Shown here: in pieces, positions 33,155-42,515 of the stretch
Layout of the letters: every line of letters begins with the position of its first letter
Numbering within the stretch: position 1 is the first letter of the stretch
Source: Lentzea aerocolonigenes
GTDB taxonomy: Bacteria; Actinomycetota; Actinomycetes; Mycobacteriales; Pseudonocardiaceae
Length of the DNA: 64,000 nt
Direction of reading: 5' to 3'
NCBI RefSeq assembly: GCF_000955955.1
Contig: NZ_JYJG01000076.1
Location: 1 to 64,000 of the forward strand
Translations under genes and position numbers: made by a program
Notes under the pieces: model-generated
What the model was told of the DNA's origin: nothing
What the model saw: only the letters and a program-made list of their open reading frames with translations
The model's database searches: none

Positions 33155-35563
33155 ATGATCAGCACTGGACGTTGCGCCCTGTGCGACGGCACGCTGCCTC
33201 CGGCCACCTCCGAGCAGCGCAGGTCCTACTGCTCCAACGCCTGCCGCCAAAGGGCGTATCGGCGTCGCGCGACCGTTGCCCCACCGGCACCGGTGAGCAG
33301 CAAGAACTCGAGAGTGCTCGCCAACCTGCCCGCGGCGCGCGACACGTTCATCGGGCGCCAGCCGGAGCTGTCGAAGCTCGACCAGCTCATGCGCAGGCAC
33401 CGTCTCGTTACGCTCGTGGGCAGTGCGGGTGCGGGTAAGACCCGGCTGGCGCTGGAGGCCGCGGGCCGGTTGCGGCGCGGGAGAACGGACAGGGTGCTCC
33501 TGGTCGAACTGGGCGAGGTGATGAGCCCCGCCGATGTCATGCCGGCTGTCGCTCACGCGCTCGGTGTCGTTGCGCAGCCGGATGAGCCGTTGCGCGACAC
33601 GGTCCTGGAAACGCTCGTGAACATGAAAGTGGTCGTGGTTCTCGACAACTGTGAACACCTTCTCGACACGTGCGCCGAACTGACCGACCTCTTGCTGAAC
33701 CGCTGCCCCGGCGTGCGGGTGCTCGCGACGTCCCGGGAAGCCCTGTGGATCACGGGTGAGGTGAGCTTCCACGTCGAGGGCTTGCCGGTGCCGTCGACCG
33801 ATCGCGACCTGGTCACGACGGCCGCACCGCGCTCGGAGGCCGTGAAGCTGTTCGTGGACCGCGCCCGCGAGCGCAAGCCCGACTTCAGGTTGACGCCGGC
33901 CAACACCGCGGCTGTCGCCCTGTTGTGCGCGCGTCTGGAGGGCATGCCGCTGGCGATCGAGCTGGCAGCGCGGTGGGTGCAGTTGTTGCCCGTCACCGAC
34001 ATCTGCGACCGGATGGACGAGCCGCTCGAACTGCTGACGCTGGGCTGCCGGAAGTCGCCGTCACGCCAGCGTTCGTTGCGCGAGGCGATCGACTGGAGCT
34101 ACCAGTTGCTGGCCCCCGACGAGCAGTTCGCGTTGCGGCGGTTGTCCGTGTTCGACGGCGGCTTCGATCTGGGTGCGGCCACCGAGGTCTGCTCCTCGGA
34201 ACGGTCGGCCGAGCCCGTGCTGGACGTGTTGTCCCGGTTGCAGGCCAAGTCGCTGCTCACCGCCATTCCAGGGACGACCCGGTTCCGCCAGCTCGAGCCC
34301 GTTCGCCTGCACGCTCGGGAGAAGCTGGTGGCGGCGGGTGAGCTGGACGTCGCGTTCGAGGCGCTGGCCCGGTGGTTCACGGACCTGTCGGACGTGCTGA
34401 TCACCCAGCCGCTGTCGGTGCCGTTCGAGGTGCAGGACAAGCTCGACAACCACGTCGACAGCCTGCTCGGCACGGTCGAATGGGCTGCTGAACGCGATGA
34501 TGAACGGTTGCTGCTGCTGACTTCCGCGCTGGCGGACTGCGCGGCTCGCCGGGGTCGGCTCGGCCAGGCTCGGGTGCTGCTGCGGGATGCGTTGCGCCGA
34601 CCGTCCACAAGGGACGATTACCGCTGCGTGGCGCTGAACCACGCGGCACGGTTCGCCGCCGAGCAGGGTGATCACGACGAGGCGATCGAGCTGTCCGGCG
34701 AGGCTTCGCGGCTGGTGCGCCCGCTCGGCGAACCGGCGCTGGCCATGAGCTGTCGCAGCACACTGGCCGCGGTGCAGCAGTCCTCTGGCGAGTGGGAGGC
34801 CTCGGACGAGAACAACACCGAGTGCCTGCGGGTTGCCGAACTGCTTGGCGAACCTCTTGCCCGTGCGACCTGCTTGGTGGACTTGGCCCGTACGGCGTTG
34901 TCGCTCGGTAAGCACGAACGCGCCGAGAAGGCCGTCATGAAGGCGTTGCCGATCTCGCGCACGTCGGGCGTACCCGCGCGCATTGCGTCGGCACTGAACA
35001 CGCGCGCTGCCGTGGCGTTGGTGCAGGGCGACCTCGACGAGTCGACGCACGCTTTCCAGGAGGCGTTGCGGATGGACGGCATGAACCCGTTGACCGCACC
35101 TGACGCGCTCGAAGGGTTGGCCGTGGTGGCGTTGATGCGCGGACAGGCTGAGCGCGCGCTACGACTAGAAGCGACCGGACGGGCCCTCAGGCGATCAGTC
35201 GGCGTGGTGCCGGATCCGTTCTGGGCGGAGAAGGTCGCCGGGGCCATGCGCACTGCACGGCTGATGCTGCCTGTCGCGCGCGCAGAGGCTGCATCTACGC
35301 CGTTGACTGCGACGGAGACCGAGGCGTTCATCCAGGACGAGGTGTGGCTGGACCGCACAGAGGCCGCGCACGACTCGTTGGACGACCACGAGCGCCGCGT
35401 GATCGCGTTGCTCGCGACCGGCTTGACGAACCAGCAGATCGCCAACCGGCTGGGCGTGTCCGTGCGGACCGTGGCCTCCCGGCTGCTGCGGCTCCGGGAG
35501 AAACTGGGGCTGCAGAGCCGGGAGGACATCGCGGCGTGGGGAGCCGAGCGGGCAATCGGCTGA
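33155..35563 (+). CDS. Zinc-finger STAND ATPase LuxR-type regulator
   Basis: A large regulator of 802 residues. The N terminus has a Cys4 zinc-binding motif (Cys7, Cys10, Cys26, Cys30) followed by RQRAYRRR. The STAND/NB-ARC ATPase follows, with P-loop GSAGAGKT (89-96), Walker-B region VVVLDNCEHLL and ATSREAL. A TPR-rich middle ends at a LuxR HTH (VIALLATGLTNQQIANRLGVSVRTVASRLLRLREKLG) near 740-790. Such proteins integrate ATP and ligand signals to activate transcription. A GGAGGAGAGG ribosome site supports the ATG at 33155. It is divergent from the orphan response regulator. The target genes are not evident. Confidence 0.9.
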   Translation: MISTGRCALCDGTLPPATSEQRRSYCSNACRQRAYRRRATVAPPAPVSSKNSRVLANLPAARDTFIGRQPELSKLDQLMRRHRLVTLVGSAGAGKTRLALEAAGRLRRGRTDRVLLVELGEVMSPADVMPAVAHALGVVAQPDEPLRDTVLETLVNMKVVVVLDNCEHLLDTCAELTDLLLNRCPGVRVLATSREALWITGEVSFHVEGLPVPSTDRDLVTTAAPRSEAVKLFVDRARERKPDFRLTPANTAAVALLCARLEGMPLAIELAARWVQLLPVTDICDRMDEPLELLTLGCRKSPSRQRSLREAIDWSYQLLAPDEQFALRRLSVFDGGFDLGAATEVCSSERSAEPVLDVLSRLQAKSLLTAIPGTTRFRQLEPVRLHAREKLVAAGELDVAFEALARWFTDLSDVLITQPLSVPFEVQDKLDNHVDSLLGTVEWAAERDDERLLLLTSALADCAARRGRLGQARVLLRDALRRPSTRDDYRCVALNHAARFAAEQGDHDEAIELSGEASRLVRPLGEPALAMSCRSTLAAVQQSSGEWEASDENNTECLRVAELLGEPLARATCLVDLARTALSLGKHERAEKAVMKALPISRTSGVPARIASALNTRAAVALVQGDLDESTHAFQEALRMDGMNPLTAPDALEGLAVVALMRGQAERALRLEATGRALRRSVGVVPDPFWAEKVAGAMRTARLMLPVARAEAASTPLTATETEAFIQDEVWLDRTEAAHDSLDDHERRVIALLATGLTNQQIANRLGVSVRTVASRLLRLREKLGLQSREDIAAWGAERAIG

Positions 35564-35592
35564 ACGTGTAAAGGTTTACTCACAGTTGACAG

Positions 35593-36369
35593 TCAGCGGA
35601 CGTGCAGTCCGAAACCCTTTCGGCCCGCGGGTTCCAGTCCTCCCTTCAGGTGCAGCGAGGGGATCTCGTAGTCGCCGAAGTTCTGCCGCCGGAACGCGAT
35701 CGGCTCGGTCGACTCCAGCGTGAGCAGCCGCTGCTCCCACGCTTTGGCCACGTCCGCGTAGTCGTCACCGGCCATCCGGTCGACGCCGTGCAGGACGAAC
35801 GGCGGCAGCACCTCGATGCCGGGGTAGTAGAGGATGCCGTGCTGGATCGGGAACAACAGGTCGTCGATGGGCCCGTTGATCCCACGAGGTCCGTAGTGCG
35901 ACTCCGGACCGCCGGCGGTCACCGACAGCAACGCCTTCCGGCCCGCGAGCGTGCCTTCGCCGAAGCGATCGCCGTACCTGATGTCGCTGTGCTCGCCGAC
36001 GCCGTAAGCGAAGTTGTAGGTGAACACCCGGTCCACCCAGCCCTTCAGGATCGCGGGCATCGTGTACCACCACAGCGGGAACTGGAAGATGATCGTGTCG
36101 GCCCACAGCAGCTTCTCCTGCTCGGCGCGGACGTCCTCGGTCAACGTCCCGGCGTCGAAGGCCCGGCCAGAGTCCAGCGCGACCTTCAACGGGCTTGAAG
36201 CGTGCGGGCCGTAGTCCGCGGCGTCCACGGTCGCTTTCCAGTTCATCGCGTACAGATCGCTCACCCGCACCTCGTGCCCGGCGGATTCCAGTGTGGACAC
36301 CGCGAGGTCCTTCAACGAGCCGTTGAGCGACTTCGGCTCGGGGTGGGCGTAGACGATCAGCGTCTTCAC
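35593..36369 (-). CDS. Flavodoxin-fold NAD(P)H-dependent quinone reductase (MdaB/NQO1-like)
   Basis: A 258-residue FMN/FAD enzyme of the modulator-of-drug-activity/NQO family, which reduces quinones by two electrons and protects from redox cycling. LIVYAHPEPKSLNGSLKD at the N terminus binds flavin phosphate. FQFPLWWYTMPAILKGWVDRVF is the conserved quinone-reductase block, and SVTAGGPESHYGPRG fits the second flavin-contact loop. It starts at a GTG with AGGAG upstream. It is divergent from an XRE/MmyB regulator with palindromes between, a common arrangement in actinobacteria in which the regulator represses the oxidoreductase. Confidence 0.92.
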   Translation of the reverse strand: MKTLIVYAHPEPKSLNGSLKDLAVSTLESAGHEVRVSDLYAMNWKATVDAADYGPHASSPLKVALDSGRAFDAGTLTEDVRAEQEKLLWADTIIFQFPLWWYTMPAILKGWVDRVFTYNFAYGVGEHSDIRYGDRFGEGTLAGRKALLSVTAGGPESHYGPRGINGPIDDLLFPIQHGILYYPGIEVLPPFVLHGVDRMAGDDYADVAKAWEQRLLTLESTEPIAFRRQNFGDYEIPSLHLKGGLEPAGRKGFGLHVR

Positions 36370-36437
36370 GGGAGCTCCTTCGGATCGGATGACCTCGATC
36401 CTGGGCGCCGCGAAGCGCGGTGTTCAGGGACTGGACT

Positions 36438-36459
36438 TCCTGGTACTGGCAGGACCAGG
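36438..36459. promoter_or_regulatory. Candidate XRE operator between oxidoreductase and regulator
   Basis: Two interleaved inverted repeats: TCCTG-GTACTGG-CAGGA (36438-36454) and CCTGGT-N9-ACCAGG (36439-36459). They lie in the divergent promoter region, 33 bases before the regulator start, and fit an operator for the adjacent XRE protein. Confidence 0.55.
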
Positions 36460-36491
36460 TGCGGAAGCTCCGACGCGGGCACAGTGGAGGG

Positions 36492-37316
36492 GTGGACGAC
36501 CTTGCAGGCTTCCTGCGGACCCGGCGTTCCCGCGTCGAACCGGCTTCCGTCGGCATCCCCACCGAGAGGTACCGCCGCGTCGAAGGGTTGCGCCGCGAGG
36601 AGATCGCGCACCTGTCCGGCGTGAGCGTCGACTACTACGTGCGCCTCGAACAGGGCCGCGCCACCCAGCCGTCCGAGCAGGTCCTCGACGCGCTGGCCCG
36701 CGTGCTCGGCCTGGACGAGACCGAACGCGAACACCTCCACCGGCTCGCCCGGCAACGCCGCCGCGGCAGGAAGACACCGGGAACCCAGGTCCGGCCTGAG
36801 CTGCTGCGCGTCCTCGGCCTGGTCACCGGCGCACCCGCGCTGATCATGAACCACCGCATGGACGTGCTCGCGGGCAACCACCTCGCCGAACTGCTCTACG
36901 GCCGGCCGCTGCAGGGCATGAACACCGCCCGGCACATCTTCCTGGAGGAGACCGAGCTGTACGCGGGCTGGGAGCAGTGCACCCTCGACGTGGTCGGGCA
37001 CCTGCGCCTGGCCGCGGGCAAGTACCCGGACGATCCCCGGCTGGCCTCGCTCGTCGGCGAGCTGGCGATGGGCAGTGAGCGCTTCCGCCGCCTCTGGGCC
37101 CGCGCGGACGTGCGGGCCCGCGCGCACGGCCGCAAGACCTATCGGCACCCGCTGGTCGGGCTGCTCGAACTGCACCAGGAGAACTTCTCGCTGCCGTCCG
37201 AGTCCGGAATGGAGCTGCTGGTGCTGTCCGCACCTCCCGGCAGCCCCGCCGAGGACGGACTGCGCCTCCTCGCGAGCTTCGCCGCGGCCGAACGCTTTGA
37301 CACGGAACAAAGTTAG
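36492..37316 (+). CDS. XRE-type HTH regulator with MmyB-like ligand domain
   Basis: A 274-residue transcriptional regulator. The HTH is near residues 10-75 (LRTRRSRVEPASVG..., RVEGLRREEIAHLSGVSVDYYVRLEQGRATQPSEQVLDALARVL). The rest (LRVLGLVTGAPALIMNHRMDVLAGNHLAELLY...) is the MmyB-like ligand-binding domain seen in many actinobacterial regulators divergent from oxidoreductases. Read from the GTG at 36492; GGAGGG is directly adjacent to it with no proper spacing, so translation may be leaderless. It probably represses the divergent quinone-reductase gene through the interleaved palindromes. Confidence 0.9.
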   Translation: MDDLAGFLRTRRSRVEPASVGIPTERYRRVEGLRREEIAHLSGVSVDYYVRLEQGRATQPSEQVLDALARVLGLDETEREHLHRLARQRRRGRKTPGTQVRPELLRVLGLVTGAPALIMNHRMDVLAGNHLAELLYGRPLQGMNTARHIFLEETELYAGWEQCTLDVVGHLRLAAGKYPDDPRLASLVGELAMGSERFRRLWARADVRARAHGRKTYRHPLVGLLELHQENFSLPSESGMELLVLSAPPGSPAEDGLRLLASFAAAERFDTEQS

Positions 37317-37419
37317 CGCTGCCGTCTCGCGAACACGCGAATGGTTAACCAAGTAGACAAAGACTGGACATCCAGCGTCCCGCAACCGTTTTCGGACTGC
37401 TCCATTCGAGTGACGGCAG

Positions 37420-37456
37420 AGGTCTAGACCTTGACCTTCGAGTGGTCTAAACCACA
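37420..37456 (+). promoter_or_regulatory. Two DasR-type (dre) operators before the chitinase
   Basis: AGGTCTAGACCT (37420-37431, perfect palindrome) and AGTGGTCTAAACCACA (37441-37456). The known DasR consensus in Streptomyces is ACTGGTCTAGACCACT, so the second is a near-perfect match. Their centres are 23 bp apart, as in the paired repeats of streptomycete chitinase promoters. A TTGACC hexamer between them (37431-37436) could be the -35 element. Control by DasR and N-acetylglucosamine-derived signals is expected. Confidence 0.85.
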
Positions 37457-37489
37457 TCGTTCCGGTACCCCCTGCGACTGAGGAGACCG

Positions 37490-39103
<1,614 letters not shown>

Positions 39104-39119
39104 TCCTCACAACGCCGGG

Positions 39120-39151
39120 AGGGGAGCTGGGTCAACCCAGCTCCCCTTTTG
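39120..39151 (+). terminator. Intrinsic terminator after the chitinase
   Basis: A 12-bp stem AGGGGAGCTGGG (39120-39131) with CCCAGCTCCCCT (39136-39147), loop TCAA, followed by TTTGTTTT. It lies just before the convergent serine hydrolase end. Confidence 0.92.
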
Positions 39152-39154
39152 TTT

Positions 39155-40222
39155 TCAGCAGAAGACCTTCTCCAGCAACCGGAAGGCGGCATCGCCCGGA
39201 GTGCCACCGTTCGCGGCCTGCGTGATGGAGAGCGTCACGCGCTTGTCCTGCGTGCCGATCATCATCGTCGCGTAACCGTGGATCAAGCCGTCGTGGCCGT
39301 AGATCGTGGTGCAGGACAACTGGGCGACGGCGACGCCCAGGCCGTAGTCAGGGCTTTGCGGCGTGGTCTTCGTGAGCTCCTTCTGCTGCTCGGGTTTGAG
39401 CAGCTTGCCCGCCAGCAGCGCGTTCAGGAACGTGTCCAGGTCGCGGGTCGTCGAGATCATCTCCCCCGCTGCCCCGCCCCACGACGGGTTGAGGCGCGTG
39501 ACGTCGGTCGGCTTGCCGTCCGCGTCCTGGTAGTAGCCGTGGGCGTGCGGGCCCGGGATGTCCAGGTCGTTGCCCGGCAGCACGGTGTCGCCCAGGCGCA
39601 ACGGCTTCAGGATCCGCTGCTCGACCGCCTTCGCGTACGGCCTGCCGGTGATCTTCTCGATCAGCAGGCCGATCACGATGTAGTTGGTGTTGGAGTAGCT
39701 GTGCTGTGCGCCGGGCTCGAAGGCGAGCGGCCGGCTCGTGCCGATCTCGACCAGGTCGAGCGGATCCCACGTCCGGTAGCGGATCGACGGGAAACCGGCG
39801 GGGTCCAGCGGCAGCGCTTCCGAGTAGTCGAAGAGGCCGCTGGTGTGCTGCAGCAACTGGCGGATCGTGATGCGCTTGTCGACCAGTCCGGGAAGGTGGC
39901 GGTCCACCGGTTCGTCCAGGGCGAGCTTGCCCTCGCCGGCCAGCTGCAACGCCACTGTGGACACGAACGGCTTGGTGTTGCTGCCGATGCGGAACCTTCC
40001 GTTGTGCGGCACGGGTTTGCGGGATCCGTACTCGGCGAATCCTGATCGGAACGTGCCGAGGCCGGTGACTCGTGCCTGGACTCCCAGCGCGCCACCATCG
40101 GTGGTGAGCTCGTCGATGATCTGTTGCACGGCCTCCCGTTGCCCTGCCGAAGCCGGTGCCGCAGAAGCGACACCGGCGGTGGCGAGCAGGGTGGCCGCGG
40201 TGAGTGCGGCTACCAGTTTCAT
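39155..40222 (-). CDS. Secreted serine hydrolase, class C beta-lactamase/DD-carboxypeptidase fold (copy 1)
   Basis: A 355-residue exported serine hydrolase of peptidase family S12. The signal peptide is MKLVAALTAATLLATAGVASA. The catalytic SxxK is in RIGSNTKPF, the YxN motif is in HSYSNTNYI, and the third motif region is YGHDGLIHGY (HDG in place of HxG). The ATG at 40222 is two bases after the stop of the next upstream paralogue, so the two are cotranscribed. The open frame extends upstream, but that part is the other gene's end. Likely substrates are D-Ala-D-Ala peptides, beta-lactams or esters. It is the most divergent of the three tandem copies. Confidence 0.9.
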   Translation of the reverse strand: MKLVAALTAATLLATAGVASAAPASAGQREAVQQIIDELTTDGGALGVQARVTGLGTFRSGFAEYGSRKPVPHNGRFRIGSNTKPFVSTVALQLAGEGKLALDEPVDRHLPGLVDKRITIRQLLQHTSGLFDYSEALPLDPAGFPSIRYRTWDPLDLVEIGTSRPLAFEPGAQHSYSNTNYIVIGLLIEKITGRPYAKAVEQRILKPLRLGDTVLPGNDLDIPGPHAHGYYQDADGKPTDVTRLNPSWGGAAGEMISTTRDLDTFLNALLAGKLLKPEQQKELTKTTPQSPDYGLGVAVAQLSCTTIYGHDGLIHGYATMMIGTQDKRVTLSITQAANGGTPGDAAFRLLEKVFC

Positions 40223-40224
40223 GA

Positions 40225-41316
40225 TCAGCAGAAGACTTCCGTCAGGAGTTTGTTGAACGCGTCGCCGGGGTTGCCGGTGACCGGCGCGCTGGTGGCGTTG
40301 AGCTCCAGGCGCTTCTTGCTGTCCGGCGTGGTCAGCATCTGTGACGAGTAGCCGGGGATGCCGCCGCTGTGACCCCACACCTTGGTCCCGCAGGGCAGGG
40401 TCTCGACCTGCAGACCGAGGCCGTAGCCGGGGCTGACCGCGGTGGTCCTGCTCATCTCCTGCTGTTGCGCGGGCTTGAGCAGCTTGCCGCCGGCCAGCGC
40501 GGTGATGAACGTGTCGAGGTCGCGGGTCGTCGAGATGACCTCACCGGCGGCCCAGGCGACCGACGGGTTCAGGCGGGTGATCTCGGACGGCTTGCCCGCC
40601 ACGGTCCAGTACGCGCGGGCGTGCGGACCGTGGATGTTCGGGTTGTCGCCCGGCAGTTCGGTGTCCTTGAGGCGCAACGGCTTCAGGATCCGCTGCTCGA
40701 CCGCCTGCTCGTACGGACTGCCGGTCAGCTTCTCGACGAGCAGGCCCGCGACGATGTAGTTCGTGTTGGAGTAGCTCCACTTCGTGCCGGGCTCGAAGTC
40801 GAGTGGCTTGCTCGTGGACATCGCGAGCATCTCGGCCGGTTCCCAGTGCTTGTAGCGGATCTTCTCGAACTCGTCCGGGCTGAGCGGCAACGCGTCGGTG
40901 TAGTTGTAGAGGCCGCTGGTGTGCTGCAGGACCTGGCGGACGGTGATGCGGCTGTCGATCAGGCCCGGCAGGTAGCGGACCACCGGCGCGTCCAGGTCGA
41001 CCCTGCCCTCGCCCGCCAGCTGGAGCATCACCGTCGACACGAACGTCTTGGTGATGCTGCCGACGCGGAACCGTCCGTCAAGTGGCACCGGCTGGTTGCT
41101 GTTGAGGTCGGCCTTGCCGGAACGGGCGGTGAAGCGCTGCCGTCCGTCGGTCACTCTCGCTTGCACGCCAAGGCCTCCCCCGCCCTGCGTGATCTGGTCC
41201 AGAGCCTGCTGGACGACCTTGCGATCGACGCTCTGCTCGTCGGCGAGAGCGGTTCCCGCGGTGGTCAGTGCCAGCAGGCTCGCTGCGGTGATGGTGGCTA
41301 CCAGTCGAATCCCCAT
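40225..41316 (-). CDS. Secreted serine hydrolase, beta-lactamase/DD-carboxypeptidase fold (copy 2)
   Basis: A 363-residue S12-family protein with signal peptide MGIRLVATITAASLLALTTA...ALA. SxxK is in VGSITKTF, YxN is in WSYSNTNYI, and HxG is in WGHSGGIPGY. The C terminus ends in a conserved Cys (TEVFC) also present in copies 1 and 3, which may pair with the internal Cys in the LPCGT segment. It closely resembles copies 1 and 3 along its length, showing tandem duplication. It lies second in the S12 array, with a hairpin between it and copy 3. Confidence 0.92.
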   Translation of the reverse strand: MGIRLVATITAASLLALTTAGTALADEQSVDRKVVQQALDQITQGGGGLGVQARVTDGRQRFTARSGKADLNSNQPVPLDGRFRVGSITKTFVSTVMLQLAGEGRVDLDAPVVRYLPGLIDSRITVRQVLQHTSGLYNYTDALPLSPDEFEKIRYKHWEPAEMLAMSTSKPLDFEPGTKWSYSNTNYIVAGLLVEKLTGSPYEQAVEQRILKPLRLKDTELPGDNPNIHGPHARAYWTVAGKPSEITRLNPSVAWAAGEVISTTRDLDTFITALAGGKLLKPAQQQEMSRTTAVSPGYGLGLQVETLPCGTKVWGHSGGIPGYSSQMLTTPDSKKRLELNATSAPVTGNPGDAFNKLLTEVFC

Positions 41317-41370
41317 GCCTCACACCTTGGCGAGGAACGACGATCCGGCGCATCAGCCTTGAGTCGCACC

Positions 41371-41387
41371 GAAGCCCTAGGGGCTTC
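41371..41387 (-). terminator. Hairpin between serine hydrolase copies 3 and 2
   Basis: GAAGCCC (41371-41377) and GGGCTTC (41381-41387) pair around TAG. No T-run follows on the minus strand, so it may attenuate or protect the transcript and need not end it. Confidence 0.45.
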
Positions 41388-41404
41388 CCTTGGTCCGCTC
41401 AGGG

Positions 41405-42499
41405 TCAGCAGAACACCTCGTTGAGGATCGCGTGGTAACCGGCCGTCGGGTCGCCCGTGCCGAGGCCCGCGGTGGCGGACAGTTCCGCGCGGCGCTCGAG
41501 GTCCGGGCTGTAGAACGCGTAGCTGCCGTAACCCGGCACGCTGCCCGTGTGGCCGAGAACCGTGGTGCCGCACGGGGTCGGCTGGATGAACAGGCCGAGT
41601 CCGTACTGCGGGCTGACCGGCGTGGTCTTCACCAGCTCGGCCTGCTGGGCGGGCTTGAGCAGCTTGCCGCCGATCAACGCGGTGTAGAAGGTGTCGAGGT
41701 CGCGAGGGGTCGTGACGACGTCGCCCACCGCCCAGAACACGGACGGGTTGAAGCGGGTGGTGTCGGTCGCCTTGCCGTTCACCAGGCCGTACGAGTGCGC
41801 GTGCGGGCCGTGGATGTTCGGGTCGTCGCCGGGGAACGTGGTGTCGCCGAGGTGCAACGGCCTGAGGACGCGTTGCTGGACCGTGCGCTCGTAGGACTGC
41901 TTGGTGATCTTCTCGATGAGCCGGCCGAGGATGACGAAACCGGTGTTGTTGTACTCCCACTTGGTGCCCGGCTCGAACTGGAGCGGCTTGCTCGTCGAGA
42001 TCGCGATGATCTCCTCTGGCGTCCAGTGCTCGTACCGGATCGGTTCGAAGTCCTGCGGGCTGAAGCCGATGGCGTTGGTGTAGTTGAAGAGACCGCTGGT
42101 GTGCTGCATCAGCTGACGGACGGTGATGCGCGAGTCGACCAGGCCGGGCAGATAGCGGACGACAGGTGCGTCCAGCTCGACCTTGCCCTCGCCGGCGAGC
42201 TGGAGCACGACCGCAGAGGTGAACGACTTGGTGATGCTGCCCGCGCGGAACCGGCCGTTGACCGGCACCGGGCGCTCATTCCCGAGCTCCGCGGAGCCGG
42301 AGCGGGCGGTGAAGCTGTGCCGGCCTTCCGTGACGCGCAGTTGCACGCCCTGGGCCGCAGTGGCCGTGATCTGGTCCAGGCCCTGCTGGATGACCTTGCG
42401 GTCGATCTGCTGGTCGTCGGCGACCGCGGTGCCGGAGAAGACGACACCGGTGAAGAGCAGGCTGGTCGCGGCGAGCGTGGCGAGCAATCGAATCCCCAT
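41405..42499 (-). CDS. Secreted serine hydrolase, beta-lactamase/DD-carboxypeptidase fold (copy 3)
   Basis: A 364-residue S12-family protein. Its start MGIRLLATLAATSLLF is nearly identical to that of copy 2, which fixes the ATG at 42499, not 42538. SxxK is in AGSITKSF. The YxN position reads WEYNNTGFV, so YNN in place of YSN. The third motif is GHTGSVPGY. It ends NEVFC like its paralogues. It lies 16 bases after the zinc carboxypeptidase gene and probably shares its transcript. Function is as for the other copies; a role in cell-wall peptide trimming is plausible given the M14 peptidase. Confidence 0.92.
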   Translation of the reverse strand: MGIRLLATLAATSLLFTGVVFSGTAVADDQQIDRKVIQQGLDQITATAAQGVQLRVTEGRHSFTARSGSAELGNERPVPVNGRFRAGSITKSFTSAVVLQLAGEGKVELDAPVVRYLPGLVDSRITVRQLMQHTSGLFNYTNAIGFSPQDFEPIRYEHWTPEEIIAISTSKPLQFEPGTKWEYNNTGFVILGRLIEKITKQSYERTVQQRVLRPLHLGDTTFPGDDPNIHGPHAHSYGLVNGKATDTTRFNPSVFWAVGDVVTTPRDLDTFYTALIGGKLLKPAQQAELVKTTPVSPQYGLGLFIQPTPCGTTVLGHTGSVPGYGSYAFYSPDLERRAELSATAGLGTGDPTAGYHAILNEVFC

Positions 42500-42515
42500 G
42501 ACACCCAAGATGCCG

